A stretch of 64,000 nt of DNA from Pleurocapsa sp. PCC 7327 (GTDB taxonomy: Bacteria; Cyanobacteriota; Cyanobacteriia; Cyanobacteriales; Microcystaceae): the NCBI RefSeq assembly GCF_000317025.1, contig NC_019689.1:4170024-4234023 (forward strand), in the 5' to 3' direction. This document shows positions 7,416 to 16,349 of this stretch, piece after piece; the stretch's first letter is position 1; the number at the start of each line of letters is the position of its first letter. The notes below the pieces were generated by a model, which had not been told where the DNA came from, did no database searches, and was given only the letters and a program-made list of their open reading frames with translations. The translations under genes were made by a program, and so were the position numbers.

Positions 7416-9791
7416 TTAGGGGGTATTTGCAGGCGCTGCGGTAGAAAATCCGCGACGATTATTTTTTTTCTCGCCCACTCGCACTTGAAAAGTAACTCGA
7501 TCCATCATCTCGCCGCTTTTAACGTCTAAAGTCCAATTCCCCGGACGCAGTTGCCAGAATAAAGAACTAGATGAATTTGTAGCTATTTTCTCTCCATTTA
7601 ACCGCCACTCTACAGGTTGATTTCCGATTCCCCCTAATTTGAACTCCAATCTCTGCCTTTGAGGGTCGGCAGGATTGATGAGAAAATAATCTCCAGTATT
7701 GGGCGATAAAATCTTGAGCGCACTCGGCATTAGGTTGGACGACTGTGGTTGCTTTGCCAGCCATTCGTCGTACTCTCTTGGCAAATTTAAGCGATATTGT
7801 CCTTTCTGGGCAGATACGGTTTGATAAAAAGTATCAGGATGACTTTCATACTCGCTGAGGTCTTCTGGATAAAAATATTCTTGCACTACCGAAGGACAAG
7901 CGGCAGTTGGTTTTAAACCAGAAAGGGCGCAAATCGGTCGCTTGACCATTCCTGGCGGAGAGGGAAAAGATGCGGGTTCGCGCTTTTCGTGCAAGTGCAA
8001 CATAATTCGATTCCATAGCGGTGCAGCACCCGTCACGCCTGAAACTTGTTTCATCGGTTCGCCGTCGAAATTGCCAACCCAAGTGGCAACTGTATAGTCG
8101 GTGGTAAATCCAACCGTCCAAGTATCCCGAAAATTAGAAGAGGTTCCAGTTTTGACAGCAGCGGGAAAGGGTAAATTCAGTGCCGATTCTACTCCAAAGG
8201 ATTTGGCACGCGCATAGCGATCGCTCAGCATATCAGTAACCAGCGACCAACTTGATGAGGAGATAAGGGGACTTGGGGAGATTATAGAACTGATAACTGG
8301 TAACTGTACGGGCGGGTTTAGAGTTATCGCTATCGAATCAGATTGATTGCCTTGACCATACCTGCCCTTACTAATTACTGATAACTGATAATAGGCGCGG
8401 GCTAATTCCCAGAGACTGACTTCGCCGCTGCCAAGGGTTAGCCCCAATCCATAGTATTCCGGATCTCGTTTGAGATGTTCAAAACCAAGTTGGTGGAGCC
8501 TCTCTAGAAATGCAGCCACACCAACTTTTTCTAAGACTCTGACGGCAGGAACGTTAAGAGAATTGGCTAGGGCAATGCGAATGCGAACGGGACCTTGAAA
8601 GGTTTCGCTATAATCTTTAGGACTATAGAGTTTTGCCCCAGGAATAGCGTAATGGGTTGGCACGTCGGCTAAAACAGTGTTGGGACGAATGAGGTGCTTT
8701 TCTAGGGCAAGTTGATAGAGAAAAGGTTTTAATGTCGATCCGGGCTGGCGGAGGGATTGTACGCCATCGTTGCGTCCTAATCGTGTCTGGGCAAAGTAAT
8801 CTGTCGAACCGACATACGCTAAAATTTCTCCCGTGCGGTTGTCAATGACGATCGCAGCCGCTTGATGAACGTTATGAGGCGCGAGACTGCGAACGATGTC
8901 TTTGACTTGAGCTTCGACAAATTGTTGTAGGGGGCGATCGATTGTCGTTTGGATTTGTGAGGGATGTTCTTTTGGAAGTTGGCTAGCTACCCAGAATAAA
9001 AAATGAGGGGCAGCGATAATTCCTTGCTGGCGAGGTTGAAGGACAACGACTTCTTCATAGGCGCGATCGCGTTGGCTGCGATTAATATATCCATCCTCGA
9101 CCATGCGATCGAGAACGTATCGCTGTCTCTTCTTTAAAGGTTCCCAGTAATCGTAGGGATTGAGATAGTTAGGATTGTTGGGAATTGCCGCCAGCAGGCT
9201 AGCTTGGGAGAGATTTAAGTCAGCGGCAGGAATGCCGAAATAAACGTGGGAAGCTGCTTCTACGCCATAGATATTCCCTCCCATCGGCAAGCGATTGATA
9301 TATGCCTCCAGGATGTCATCTTTATTCGTGCCTGCCGCTATGCGCCAAGAAAGCCAAATTTCTTTAATTTTTGCCGAAAAAGTGCGCGGGGCGGGTTCAA
9401 GCATTCGTGCCAGTTGCATGGTGATGGTAGATGCCCCGCTGACAATTCGTTTGGCTTGAATCGCTTGCAGCAGGGAACGAGCGATCGCCCGCATATCTAA
9501 GGCACCGTGTTGATAAAATCGCCCGTCTTCGGCAGCGAGGATGGCATGAATAAACTGAGGCGAAATCTGTTGGAGAGGAACGACAGCCGTATGATTTTGG
9601 TCGCGACTTAAAATAGTTCCCAATGGAAGTCCGCGACGATCGCTAAATTCGATCGCGACTCCTTCTCGAACCAGATCGCTCGCTCGAATCGGCGCTAAAT
9701 AAGGCAGCGATCGCACTATCAGAACTGCTAACAGCAAAACCAGAACGGCTCTTGTTTTGCCTAAAATCTTTCTCAGAGCCACTCCGTTCAA
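7416..9791 (-). CDS. pbpC: Penicillin-binding protein 1C (transglycosylase/transpeptidase)
   Basis: This class A PBP of 791 residues polymerises and cross-links peptidoglycan at the membrane. It has one N-terminal anchor (about residues 14-34), then a GT51 domain with catalytic E88 in AAEDGRF and the ITMQLARML motif. The transpeptidase domain follows with S352-T-L-K355, S411-L-N413 and K547-T-G549, and a C-terminal BiPBP_C-type beta domain from about residue 700. The start is TTG 9791, supported by AAGGAAG eight bases upstream. Residues about 467-512 contain low-complexity runs (YYQLSVISKG, LPVISSIISPSPL) encoded by repeated 'ctgataactg' sequence, an apparent repeat insertion between SxN and KTG. 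Confidence 0.93.
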   Translation of the reverse strand: MNGVALRKILGKTRAVLVLLLAVLIVRSLPYLAPIRASDLVREGVAIEFSDRRGLPLGTILSRDQNHTAVVPLQQISPQFIHAILAAEDGRFYQHGALDMRAIARSLLQAIQAKRIVSGASTITMQLARMLEPAPRTFSAKIKEIWLSWRIAAGTNKDDILEAYINRLPMGGNIYGVEAASHVYFGIPAADLNLSQASLLAAIPNNPNYLNPYDYWEPLKKRQRYVLDRMVEDGYINRSQRDRAYEEVVVLQPRQQGIIAAPHFLFWVASQLPKEHPSQIQTTIDRPLQQFVEAQVKDIVRSLAPHNVHQAAAIVIDNRTGEILAYVGSTDYFAQTRLGRNDGVQSLRQPGSTLKPFLYQLALEKHLIRPNTVLADVPTHYAIPGAKLYSPKDYSETFQGPVRIRIALANSLNVPAVRVLEKVGVAAFLERLHQLGFEHLKRDPEYYGLGLTLGSGEVSLWELARAYYQLSVISKGRYGQGNQSDSIAITLNPPVQLPVISSIISPSPLISSSSWSLVTDMLSDRYARAKSFGVESALNLPFPAAVKTGTSSNFRDTWTVGFTTDYTVATWVGNFDGEPMKQVSGVTGAAPLWNRIMLHLHEKREPASFPSPPGMVKRPICALSGLKPTAACPSVVQEYFYPEDLSEYESHPDTFYQTVSAQKGQYRLNLPREYDEWLAKQPQSSNLMPSALKILSPNTGDYFLINPADPQRQRLEFKLGGIGNQPVEWRLNGEKIATNSSSSLFWQLRPGNWTLDVKSGEMMDRVTFQVRVGEKKNNRRGFSTAAPANTP

Positions 9792-9931
9792 CGACCGTTC
9801 TTCCTTCCTTAAGAATTAGCCCCTCAATCCTAAATTTTAATACATTGAAAATTGGGTTGGTCTGGCAGAAATTCCGCGATCGCGATGAACCCATCACAGC
9901 TATTCATGCAACAACTCATAGTTGGTGGTTT

Positions 9932-10537
9932 TTATTGGGAAGAGTCAGATGGTTGCGCTTTCTCTGTTGGGGTTAACCTCTGAAAAGGTGACTGGGGTTT
10001 CTCTGGTTGCGGTTCTTCGGCGGGAATGGGTTGTTGGGTTTCGGGGTTTGGCGGTCGTTGGGGAGTTTGCGGTTGTTCTGCTGGAGCTGGTTGCTGTTGC
10101 CCTGCTGGAGGTGTTGCTGGTTGAGGCTGTGCGATTGGCTGCTCGAATCCGAGCAAAAATTTGCTATCCGGGTAGTAAGTCGCCCAACGCTGGATTTCTG
10201 GGGACTTACTCCAACCACTACGACTAACTTTTAAGGATAAGATTGGCGCGATCGCGCCTTGATTTTCTCCATTAATCGCCACTCTCAGCTCGGAAATGGA
10301 AGCATCTTGCTTAAAGCGACTTTGAATCGTTTTCGCTGCCATGGCTTCCGCACGCCGCAAAAAGTTTTCATAAGTCTCTTCCTTCTCGCGCGCGATCGAT
10401 ACGTTAATGTTGGCTGTTTGAGTAGCAACGGCTTGAGAGGAAATCATTTCTGGCGTTAGCAAACTTACTCCCGTACAGCTAACCAGAATAAACAAGCTAA
10501 TAGGAATCGTTGGTTTTTGAGTAATGCTTCTAATCAT
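9932..10537 (-). CDS. Pro-rich secreted protein, lipoprotein candidate
   Basis: From ATG 10537 the protein has a short hydrophobic N terminus ending in LVSC, which fits a lipobox with Cys at residue 21. A middle domain of about 120 residues follows (IQSRFKQDASISELRVAI, WATYYPDSKFLLGF), then a tail of about 65 residues rich in Pro and Gln. The middle domain resembles a cyanobacterial family I cannot name. The tail may span the peptidoglycan, which would suit its place upstream of pbpC on the same strand (140 bp apart). An alternative start lies at 10561. Confidence 0.7.
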   Translation of the reverse strand: MIRSITQKPTIPISLFILVSCTGVSLLTPEMISSQAVATQTANINVSIAREKEETYENFLRRAEAMAAKTIQSRFKQDASISELRVAINGENQGAIAPILSLKVSRSGWSKSPEIQRWATYYPDSKFLLGFEQPIAQPQPATPPAGQQQPAPAEQPQTPQRPPNPETQQPIPAEEPQPEKPQSPFQRLTPTEKAQPSDSSQ

Positions 10538-11122
10538 AAGTATTTCTTTTAATCGAGGCACTGATTAACCTTGAGGCTATGCAGTTATCTTAGACTCTAA
10601 CAGCCATTTAAATGTGCCTCGTTTCAAGCTAGCTCCATCGAATCTCTTTTTTGTCAATAGCTTGTCAAAAATATTTATCTTAGTTTGGATGACTTTACAA
10701 AAAAAAGTGCTTTGGGAGCGAGTAAAGTTTTTGCCTTTGAGACTTTAGGAGATTAAAAAATAATGAATTAACTAAGGTTTTAGAAATTTTAAAGATTTTA
10801 AAGTTAAAAATTAACCAATTATATCCTTACATTGAAAATAGCAAAATCTCTAAAAAAATGCAAATTCGTCGATCGATTAAGCCAATTTCAAAATATAAAG
10901 TTAAGTTAAGAAAAACGATTAATTAAATATTTAAAACCTAATAAAGATTAATCCAATTTTTTTTTATAAAAAAGCGATCGCGTCGCTTCTGCATAAAATT
11001 CCGTCTTAACTTCTCCGGGACAACTGGAGGATTTAGATAATTCTGCGAAGGGCAAACCGATATCAGCAACGGAAATAGGTTAAGGTGGTGTTAATCATTC
11101 TCAAAAATTTCAATTTTATTTG
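10538..11122. other. AT-rich intergenic region upstream of the arsenic operon
   Basis: This spacer of about 585 bp is strikingly A+T-rich compared with its flanks. The plus strand is open from 10741 to 10926 (61 codons, no ATG at the front), encoding a Lys/Ile/Leu-rich peptide (ELTKVLEILKILKLKI). It may be a decayed gene or simply AT-rich chance. The operon promoter should lie near 11000-11110 but no clear boxes were assigned. Confidence 0.45.
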
Positions 11123-11452
11123 ATGAAGGCAACTCTTTCCAATCCATCAACAGATATTATTTTGGGATTTCACGCCTTGTCCGACCCAATCCGGCTTCAG
11201 GTGCTAGAACTGTTGCGATCGCAAGAACTATGCGTGTGCGAGTTGTGCGAACATTTGCAAATGAGTCAGTCGAAACTCTCGTTTCACCTCAAAACCCTCA
11301 AAGAAGCAAAATTAGTGCGTTCTCGTCAGGAAGGACGATGGATTTACTACAGCTTGAACTTAGCCCAGTTTATCGCCTTAGAAGAGCATCTCGCTTCCTA
11401 TCGCCGTTTTAGCCCTATCTTACCGGCTCGGAATTGCTTGGAGCCGACCTAA
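11123..11452 (+). CDS. arsR: ArsR-family repressor of the arsenic operon
   Basis: The protein is a 109-residue ArsR/SmtB winged helix beginning at ATG 11123 (a TTG lies directly before it). The ELCVCELC motif in helix 3 supplies the Cys residues typical of arsenite-sensing ArsR, and MSQSKLSFHLKTL forms the recognition helix. Unlike smtB in this window, it has no DxH...HxxE zinc site in the last helix. It heads a run of five same-strand genes with acr3, arsH', arsC and a phosphatase-like gene. Synechocystis ArsR is encoded apart from arsBHC, so the linkage here differs. Role as operon repressor is inferred from family and position. Confidence 0.88.
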   Translation: MKATLSNPSTDIILGFHALSDPIRLQVLELLRSQELCVCELCEHLQMSQSKLSFHLKTLKEAKLVRSRQEGRWIYYSLNLAQFIALEEHLASYRRFSPILPARNCLEPT

Positions 11453-11569
11453 TTTATCAATATTTTTCAGAATTTTGCCTAAAATCTCGCCAGCCAGATT
11501 GCTTGACATATCAATTTTTTTTGAAATAACCTAGTCTCTAAGTAATATTTTAATTCCAACAGAGATTTG

Positions 11570-12724
11570 ATGAGTTCAAAAAAATCTCGCGCTAACACAT
11601 TAGCCGTTCGAGCTGGGAGTAATTTAAGTTTTTTTGAAAGATACCTGACCTTATGGGTGTTTTTATGTATCTTAGCTGGCATTGCGCTAGGTCGTATATT
11701 TCCCGGTGTGGCTGTCGCACTCGATGCCATGAGCATCTATCAGGTGTCAATTCCGATCGCGATCTGTCTCTTCTTCATGATGTATCCCATCATGGTGAAG
11801 ATTGACTTCACTCAGGCAGCAAATGCGATACGCGCTCCCAAACCCGTGATTCTGACCTTGGTAGTGAACTGGTTAATCAAGCCATTCACGATGGTAGTAT
11901 TCGCTCAGTTTTTCTTAGGATGGCTGTTTCGTCCTCTAGTTGAAGGGGCAGAGTTAATTCGCGGCAGTGAAGTCGCCCTAGCAAACTCTTACATTGCAGG
12001 CACGATTTTATTAGGAATTGCCCCTTGCACGGCGATGGTACTGATGTGGGGATATCTCTCCTATGGCAACCAAGGACATACGTTAGTGATGGTGGCGGTA
12101 AACTCTCTCACTATGCTGTTTCTGTATGCTCCCTTGGGAAGGTGGTTACTGGCAGCAAACGATTTAACCGTGCCTTGGGAAACAATTGTCCTGTCGGTAC
12201 TCATTTATGTGGGATTGCCGTTGCTAGCGGGAATGTATAGCCGCTATTGGATTCTCAAGCATAAGGGGCGGCAGTGGTTTGAGCGCGAGTTTCTTAAATA
12301 TCTCAGTCCGATTGCCATAACTGCTCTGTTGATTACCTTGGTGCTGCTATTTGCCTTCAAAGGGGAACTGATTGTCAATAATCCCCTGCATATTCTGTTA
12401 ATCGCCGTGCCGCTGTTTATCCAAACTAATTTCATTTTCCTGATTGGTTATGTAGCGGCTCTGAAGCTAAATATATCCTATGAAGATGCCGCACCCGCGG
12501 CCTTGATAGGAGCAAGCAATCATTTTGAAGTAGCGATCGCGACGGCAGTAATGTTGTTTGGCTTAAACTCCGGTGCTGCCTTGGCTACCGTAGTGGGCGT
12601 GTTAATTGAAGTACCAGTAATGTTGATGTTGGTAGAGTTGTGTAAACGAACAGCAGGATGGTTTCCCAGAGAACCAGAAAAAGCAACTCTGCGCGATCCT
12701 CGATGCACCAGTGCTTTTAAGTAA
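11570..12724 (+). CDS. acr3: Arsenite efflux permease, ACR3 family
   Basis: This 384-residue membrane protein with about ten helices exports arsenite (and perhaps antimonite) from the cytoplasm. The conserved Cys needed in ACR3 pumps is present as C153 in [16 protein letters not shown]. The [11 protein letters not shown] motif near residues 320-330 is also diagnostic. The start chosen is ATG 11570, directly after a TTG. It lies 117 bp after arsR and just before the arsH fragment. In Synechocystis the equivalent gene is called arsB although it is ACR3-type. Confidence 0.93.
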   Translation: MSSKKSRANTLAVRAGSNLSFFERYLTLWVFLCILAGIALGRIFPGVAVALDAMSIYQVSIPIAICLFFMMYPIMVKIDFTQAANAIRAPKPVILTLVVNWLIKPFTMVVFAQFFLGWLFRPLVEGAELIRGSEVALANSYIAGTILLGIAPCTAMVLMWGYLSYGNQGHTLVMVAVNSLTMLFLYAPLGRWLLAANDLTVPWETIVLSVLIYVGLPLLAGMYSRYWILKHKGRQWFEREFLKYLSPIAITALLITLVLLFAFKGELIVNNPLHILLIAVPLFIQTNFIFLIGYVAALKLNISYEDAAPAALIGASNHFEVAIATAVMLFGLNSGAALATVVGVLIEVPVMLMLVELCKRTAGWFPREPEKATLRDPRCTSAFK

Positions 12725-12729
12725 TATGA

Positions 12730-12990
12730 ATGCGGATGTTTACCATTCCCAATCAATTTTCGGTTGCCAAAGCCTATCAAGAGTTTCACGAAGACGGAAC
12801 GATGAAGGATTCGCCTTACCGCGATTGCGTTGTTGATGTGATGGAAGAACTTTATAAATTTACCTTGTTGTTGCGCGACCAGCTAGATTATTTGACAGAT
12901 CGCTATAGCGAACGAAAGGAAAAAGCAGCAAAAGAAACAATTGCAGTAGCGAATAAAGCTCTTGAAGTTAATGCTACCAGAAATGCTTAA
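12730..12990 (+). pseudogene. arsH: arsH fragment: C-terminal third of an organoarsenical oxidase
   Basis: The 86-residue frame begins [19 protein letters not shown] and matches, from memory, the C-terminal third of ArsH, an NADPH-FMN oxidoreductase usually above 200 residues that oxidises trivalent organoarsenicals. The N-terminal flavodoxin-like region with the FMN-binding loop is absent; only 5 bp separate the acr3 stop from this frame. The junction suggests an internal deletion of about 120-140 codons. The position between acr3 and arsC is the normal place of arsH in arsBHC. A residual function of the short peptide cannot be excluded but the enzyme is surely lost. Confidence 0.8.
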
Positions 12991-13016
12991 GCGATCCAGT
13001 AATTGGAGGTTAAACG

Positions 13017-13433
13017 ATGAAAAAAGTGATGTTTGTGTGCAAGAAAAACTCTGCTCGTTCCCAAATGGCAGAAGGATTTGCTAAAACGTTGGGAGCAGGA
13101 AAAATCGAAGTCACCAGTTCGGGGTTAGAAGCGAGTCAGGTACGTCCAGAAGCGATCGCGACCATGAGAGATATCGGGATCGATATTAGCGACCAAACCT
13201 CGAAACCCCTAAGCGATTTTAGTCCAGAAAATTTTGACGCGGTGATTTCTCTATGCGGTTGTGGGGTGAATTTGCCACCAGAGTGGGTGACGCGAGAGGT
13301 GTTCGAGGACTGGCAACTCGACGATCCCGCAGAACAACCGGAGATCTTTCCCAGAGTACGAGATGAGATTAAAGAACGGGTGATGCGACTGATTGAATCC
13401 CTTGAAGCTGCATCAGTGGGACAAAGCGGATAG
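13017..13433 (+). CDS. arsC: Arsenate reductase, Synechocystis type
   Basis: ArsC reduces arsenate to arsenite for export by ACR3. The 138-residue protein has the low-molecular-weight phosphatase P-loop C8-K-K-N-S-A-R14 and the pair C80/C82 in SLCGCGVNLPP. These three Cys positions are the same as in Synechocystis ArsC, which uses glutathione and glutaredoxin. A ribosome binding site (GGAGG) precedes ATG 13017. It lies 26 bp after the arsH fragment and 5 bp before the phosphatase-like gene, so these are one transcript. Confidence 0.93.
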   Translation: MKKVMFVCKKNSARSQMAEGFAKTLGAGKIEVTSSGLEASQVRPEAIATMRDIGIDISDQTSKPLSDFSPENFDAVISLCGCGVNLPPEWVTREVFEDWQLDDPAEQPEIFPRVRDEIKERVMRLIESLEAASVGQSG

Positions 13434-13438
13434 CAACA

Positions 13439-13897
13439 ATGGATCGGCAAGCAATTGAACCGATTAGAGCAAACTTGTGGTGGGTAATTGAAGGTAAACT
13501 AGCTGGCGTTCGTAAGCCAACAGCAGAGGAAATATCCGAACTACACGAGGCGGGGATTGGGGCTATTGTCTCTGTAATGGACGACCCTTCTAATTTGGAT
13601 TTGTATCAGCAAGCGGCTATGCCTCACCTGTGGTTGCCCACCAAAGGAGGCACGGCACCCACTACCGAACAGATTCAGCAGTTAAAGCATTTTGTTGAGA
13701 TGCAAAATCAGTTAGGTCATGCCGTTGCGGTGCATTGTACCAGTGGCAGACGGCGGACGGGAACGATGCTGGCTTCTTACCTGATTCTATTGGGTTACTC
13801 TTATGATAAGGCAATGCAGACAATTTTGGATGCCAATCCTGATGTTGAACTACGAGAGGCACAGATTGCCTTTCTCAAAGAGTTAGCAGGAGAATAG
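13439..13897 (+). CDS. Tyrosine/dual-specificity phosphatase-like protein
   Basis: The 152-residue protein carries the Cys-phosphatase signature VHCTSGRRRTG with C100 and R106 (HCx5R), and belongs to the atypical dual-specificity group. There is no signal peptide. ATG 13439 lies 5 bp after arsC, implying translational coupling. A phosphatase P-loop can bind arsenate as a phosphate mimic, so a link to arsenic handling is possible but unproven; it may also dephosphorylate proteins or phosphoinositides. It is the last gene of the operon and meets the next, convergent gene with no gap. Confidence 0.85.
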   Translation: MDRQAIEPIRANLWWVIEGKLAGVRKPTAEEISELHEAGIGAIVSVMDDPSNLDLYQQAAMPHLWLPTKGGTAPTTEQIQQLKHFVEMQNQLGHAVAVHCTSGRRRTGTMLASYLILLGYSYDKAMQTILDANPDVELREAQIAFLKELAGE

Positions 13898-15835
13898 CTA
13901 CTTCTGTGGCTTACAAGAATCTGCATAAAGAACGCAGGGCAATCCCACATGACCTACACTTAGTGTCGGAGAAGGCGGAGGAAACAGCGCTACTACATGA
14001 GGAACGGGACGGGGGGTGTATCCTACTAGCGATTCTCCTTTATATGCGAGTGAAGTACTTGCGCCCGAATCTAACATAATCGCATCCCGCAAACCTAACT
14101 GATGCAAAATTTTTCCTAACGATACAGAATCAACAGGAGTTTTCGATACGCCGATCGCGGGTTGCCCGGCTTGGTTAATCCCCCAGAAGGCACGATGGCG
14201 GGATGCATCGAAGTCAAATAAGCTACCAAAGGCTTCGGCAGGTTGGGGTTTGCTGTTTTTCACCAGCCATGCCGCCCCAACAAAAGCATCTGTCACCCCC
14301 TCTGCATCCGAGGCTTCTGAGAGAATACCAGACAGGGTATTGTGTTTATCGGGATCGAAAGGAATAAACTTAACCCACTCAGAATTAATCAACACTAGCG
14401 GTCTTCCTTTCAGCTTGAGATTTTCTTTTACATTGCCAGGAATAAAGCCTCGATTTTGACTCAATACCGGACCAATCATCGCATTGGAGTCGAGGTATTT
14501 AAGAGAGAAAAAGCCGCCATCGACGGCTGCTACTGCCCCAGTTCCTCGCTTAATTTCTGGGACTTGATAGCGACTGTCTGCATGAATTGTATTCGGTTTG
14601 CCGCCAGTAATAAGAATTAAAGAAGTTCCGTCAACGGTATATTCTTCTCTATGGATGGGAGTATTAAAGTTAAATCCGCCATCATTTCTCGGCAGCGGAT
14701 GACCTCCCCAAGCTTGCAACGCAATTTCCTCTAAGCGAGACTGTCCGAAGCGTCCAATTGCTAATAAATCGGGCGAGTCTCCGGCAAAATGTTCGCTGAA
14801 ATCGTCCATCGAGAAAGCTGCCCGATAGCCTGCTGCTGTCACCCAATGTTTTACCCGCTCATCGTACTTTCCCACTGGGTAGGTAAAGTAACGGATAGGA
14901 ATCCCTAATTTCTTCTCTAAGATACGTTTCGATTCTATTGTCTCTTCCTTTAAGCGATCGTCGGATAACTCGCGCAAATCGTCGGGATGGGTAGTGCCGT
15001 GGGAGGCAATTGTCACTAGGGGATCTGCCGCCATTTCTTGAAGTTGTTGCCAGGTTACGCCAGATCGCCCCGTTTTGCTGCCGATTTTGTTAATGTAAAT
15101 GGAAAATACAGCCGGATAACCATAATTTTTTAAGAGAGGATAGACATATTTATAGTGACCGCCATAGCCATCATCAAAGGTTAGTAAAACTGGCCTTTCT
15201 GGAAGAGGAATTCCGGTTCGCAAATGGGCAATTAGCCAATCCATACTAATTGGCGTTATCCCCTGCGACTTAATGAATTTAAAATCTGCCTCTAGTTCTT
15301 GGGGCGTGACATCAAAAAAGACTTCTTTTTTTGGTAAAATATCGTGATACATCATCACTGGAACCTTAGCCAATTTTGCCTGTTGATGAATTTGCGGCCA
15401 AGGAGCTAGTTTAAGACTTTGAGATCGCGAATCTTGCCAGTTATTTAAGAAAATGTTTGAGTTTTTATTGGCAAGAGTTTTATCAGCTTCGCGATAGTCA
15501 GAATCGGCTAAATTTTTACAAGTTCGAGCGAGATGCTTGAGAAAATTGCGATCGCCAGAAGTTAAAGATGATGTTAAATCCTGTTTAACTAATGACGTAA
15601 AAGGCAAAGTTTCTAATTGGTTTAGCAAAGTTGCTGTTGGTTGAAACAAACAGGGCGGATCGAGATCGCTAAAAGTCAGAGGAAATAGCAAATCAAAAGG
15701 GAAAATTGATGATTCTTGCTTAGTTTCTGAGGTGACAGCTTTACTCAAAGTAAAAATACAAGCAGCGATCGCTAAAAAACCGCTAGAAATTGCCAAGAAT
15801 TTATGATAGGATAATCTGTTAAGTAAAGAGCGCAT
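13898..15835 (-). CDS. Polysaccharide deacetylase fused to a phosphodiester-glycosidase (NAGPA) domain
   Basis: This is a 645-residue secreted or membrane-anchored protein. An N-terminal helix spans residues 12-31. A NodB-type deacetylase domain lies at about 155-370, with the metal and catalytic residues LLTFDDGYGG (D221, D222) and SHGTTH (H279, H283). A NAGPA/DUF2233 domain follows at about 395-640 (AAVDGGFFSLKY, AIMLDSGASTSLAY). Deacetylases of this type remove acetyl groups from cell-surface glycans. NAGPA domains hydrolyse sugar phosphodiesters, so the fusion may remodel exopolysaccharide. It is convergent with the ars operon. Confidence 0.9.
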   Translation of the reverse strand: MRSLLNRLSYHKFLAISSGFLAIAACIFTLSKAVTSETKQESSIFPFDLLFPLTFSDLDPPCLFQPTATLLNQLETLPFTSLVKQDLTSSLTSGDRNFLKHLARTCKNLADSDYREADKTLANKNSNIFLNNWQDSRSQSLKLAPWPQIHQQAKLAKVPVMMYHDILPKKEVFFDVTPQELEADFKFIKSQGITPISMDWLIAHLRTGIPLPERPVLLTFDDGYGGHYKYVYPLLKNYGYPAVFSIYINKIGSKTGRSGVTWQQLQEMAADPLVTIASHGTTHPDDLRELSDDRLKEETIESKRILEKKLGIPIRYFTYPVGKYDERVKHWVTAAGYRAAFSMDDFSEHFAGDSPDLLAIGRFGQSRLEEIALQAWGGHPLPRNDGGFNFNTPIHREEYTVDGTSLILITGGKPNTIHADSRYQVPEIKRGTGAVAAVDGGFFSLKYLDSNAMIGPVLSQNRGFIPGNVKENLKLKGRPLVLINSEWVKFIPFDPDKHNTLSGILSEASDAEGVTDAFVGAAWLVKNSKPQPAEAFGSLFDFDASRHRAFWGINQAGQPAIGVSKTPVDSVSLGKILHQLGLRDAIMLDSGASTSLAYKGESLVGYTPRPVPHVVALFPPPSPTLSVGHVGLPCVLYADSCKPQK

Positions 15836-16349
15836 ATGTTTTTCTCAATCGCCTCAAAATAGAAAAACACAGGCATACTTTACTGTTTTAGTCTTAAGAA
15901 ATAACTGTCAAAAAATTATCAAATATTTAAGAAATTTAAAAGGTTAAAAGTAAGCTATTTCATTCTAGTGGCCAGAGAATAAATTCTATGTCTACGATGC
16001 CAAAGTCCGTTTAAAATGGAATCTTGCACCATTCTCAACAACTGCTGTTGTCATTAATTTCCTGGCCGAGCGAAAAAGTCTTCTACAGAAGACCCGATAG
16101 GAATTTCAGTCGATTTTAATCGAGTTGAGCTTGGGTCCTAGAACTTTAGTTCCAGGCGTTGATGCCAAAGGTGCAAGATCTGAGTCTTATAGGACTTGAT
16201 ATTCGGGTTCCAAGAAATTGATTTTTTGATGAGATCGAGTCAGAATAAAATTACTCTGGGACAGAATTATCGGAAATTCTGCGATCGCCCCTACAACAAG
16301 CTTAGCGCGATCGCAAGCCGCTGCGTCTAAGACAGATCCTTGCTCCTCT
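15836..16349. other. Intergenic region holding a small MITE-like element
   Basis: The 514-bp spacer lies between the deacetylase fusion (which starts at 15835 and reads left) and thrC, whose 3' end is at 16350. The inverted-repeat element at 16021-16179 is listed separately. A minus-strand frame at 16187-16372 overlaps the end of thrC by 23 bp and encodes a peptide with no recognised family; it is not called as a gene. The remainder shows HIP1 sites and nothing else supportable. Confidence 0.45.
16021..16179. mobile_element. MITE-like element, about 160 bp
   Basis: ATCTTGCACC at 16021-16030 and its complement GGTGCAAGAT at 16170-16179 form a perfect 10-bp terminal inverted repeat. The first 45 bp (TTGCACCATTCTCAACAAC and following) recur imperfectly at 52558-52610. 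There is no open frame. The size, ends and recurrence suggest a non-autonomous element. No parent transposase with these ends is in the window. Confidence 0.55.

Noticed and set aside
9922-10227. Long plus-strand frame rich in Val and Leu
   Set aside because: It is the antisense shadow of the Pro/Gln-rich tail of the minus-strand lipoprotein candidate.
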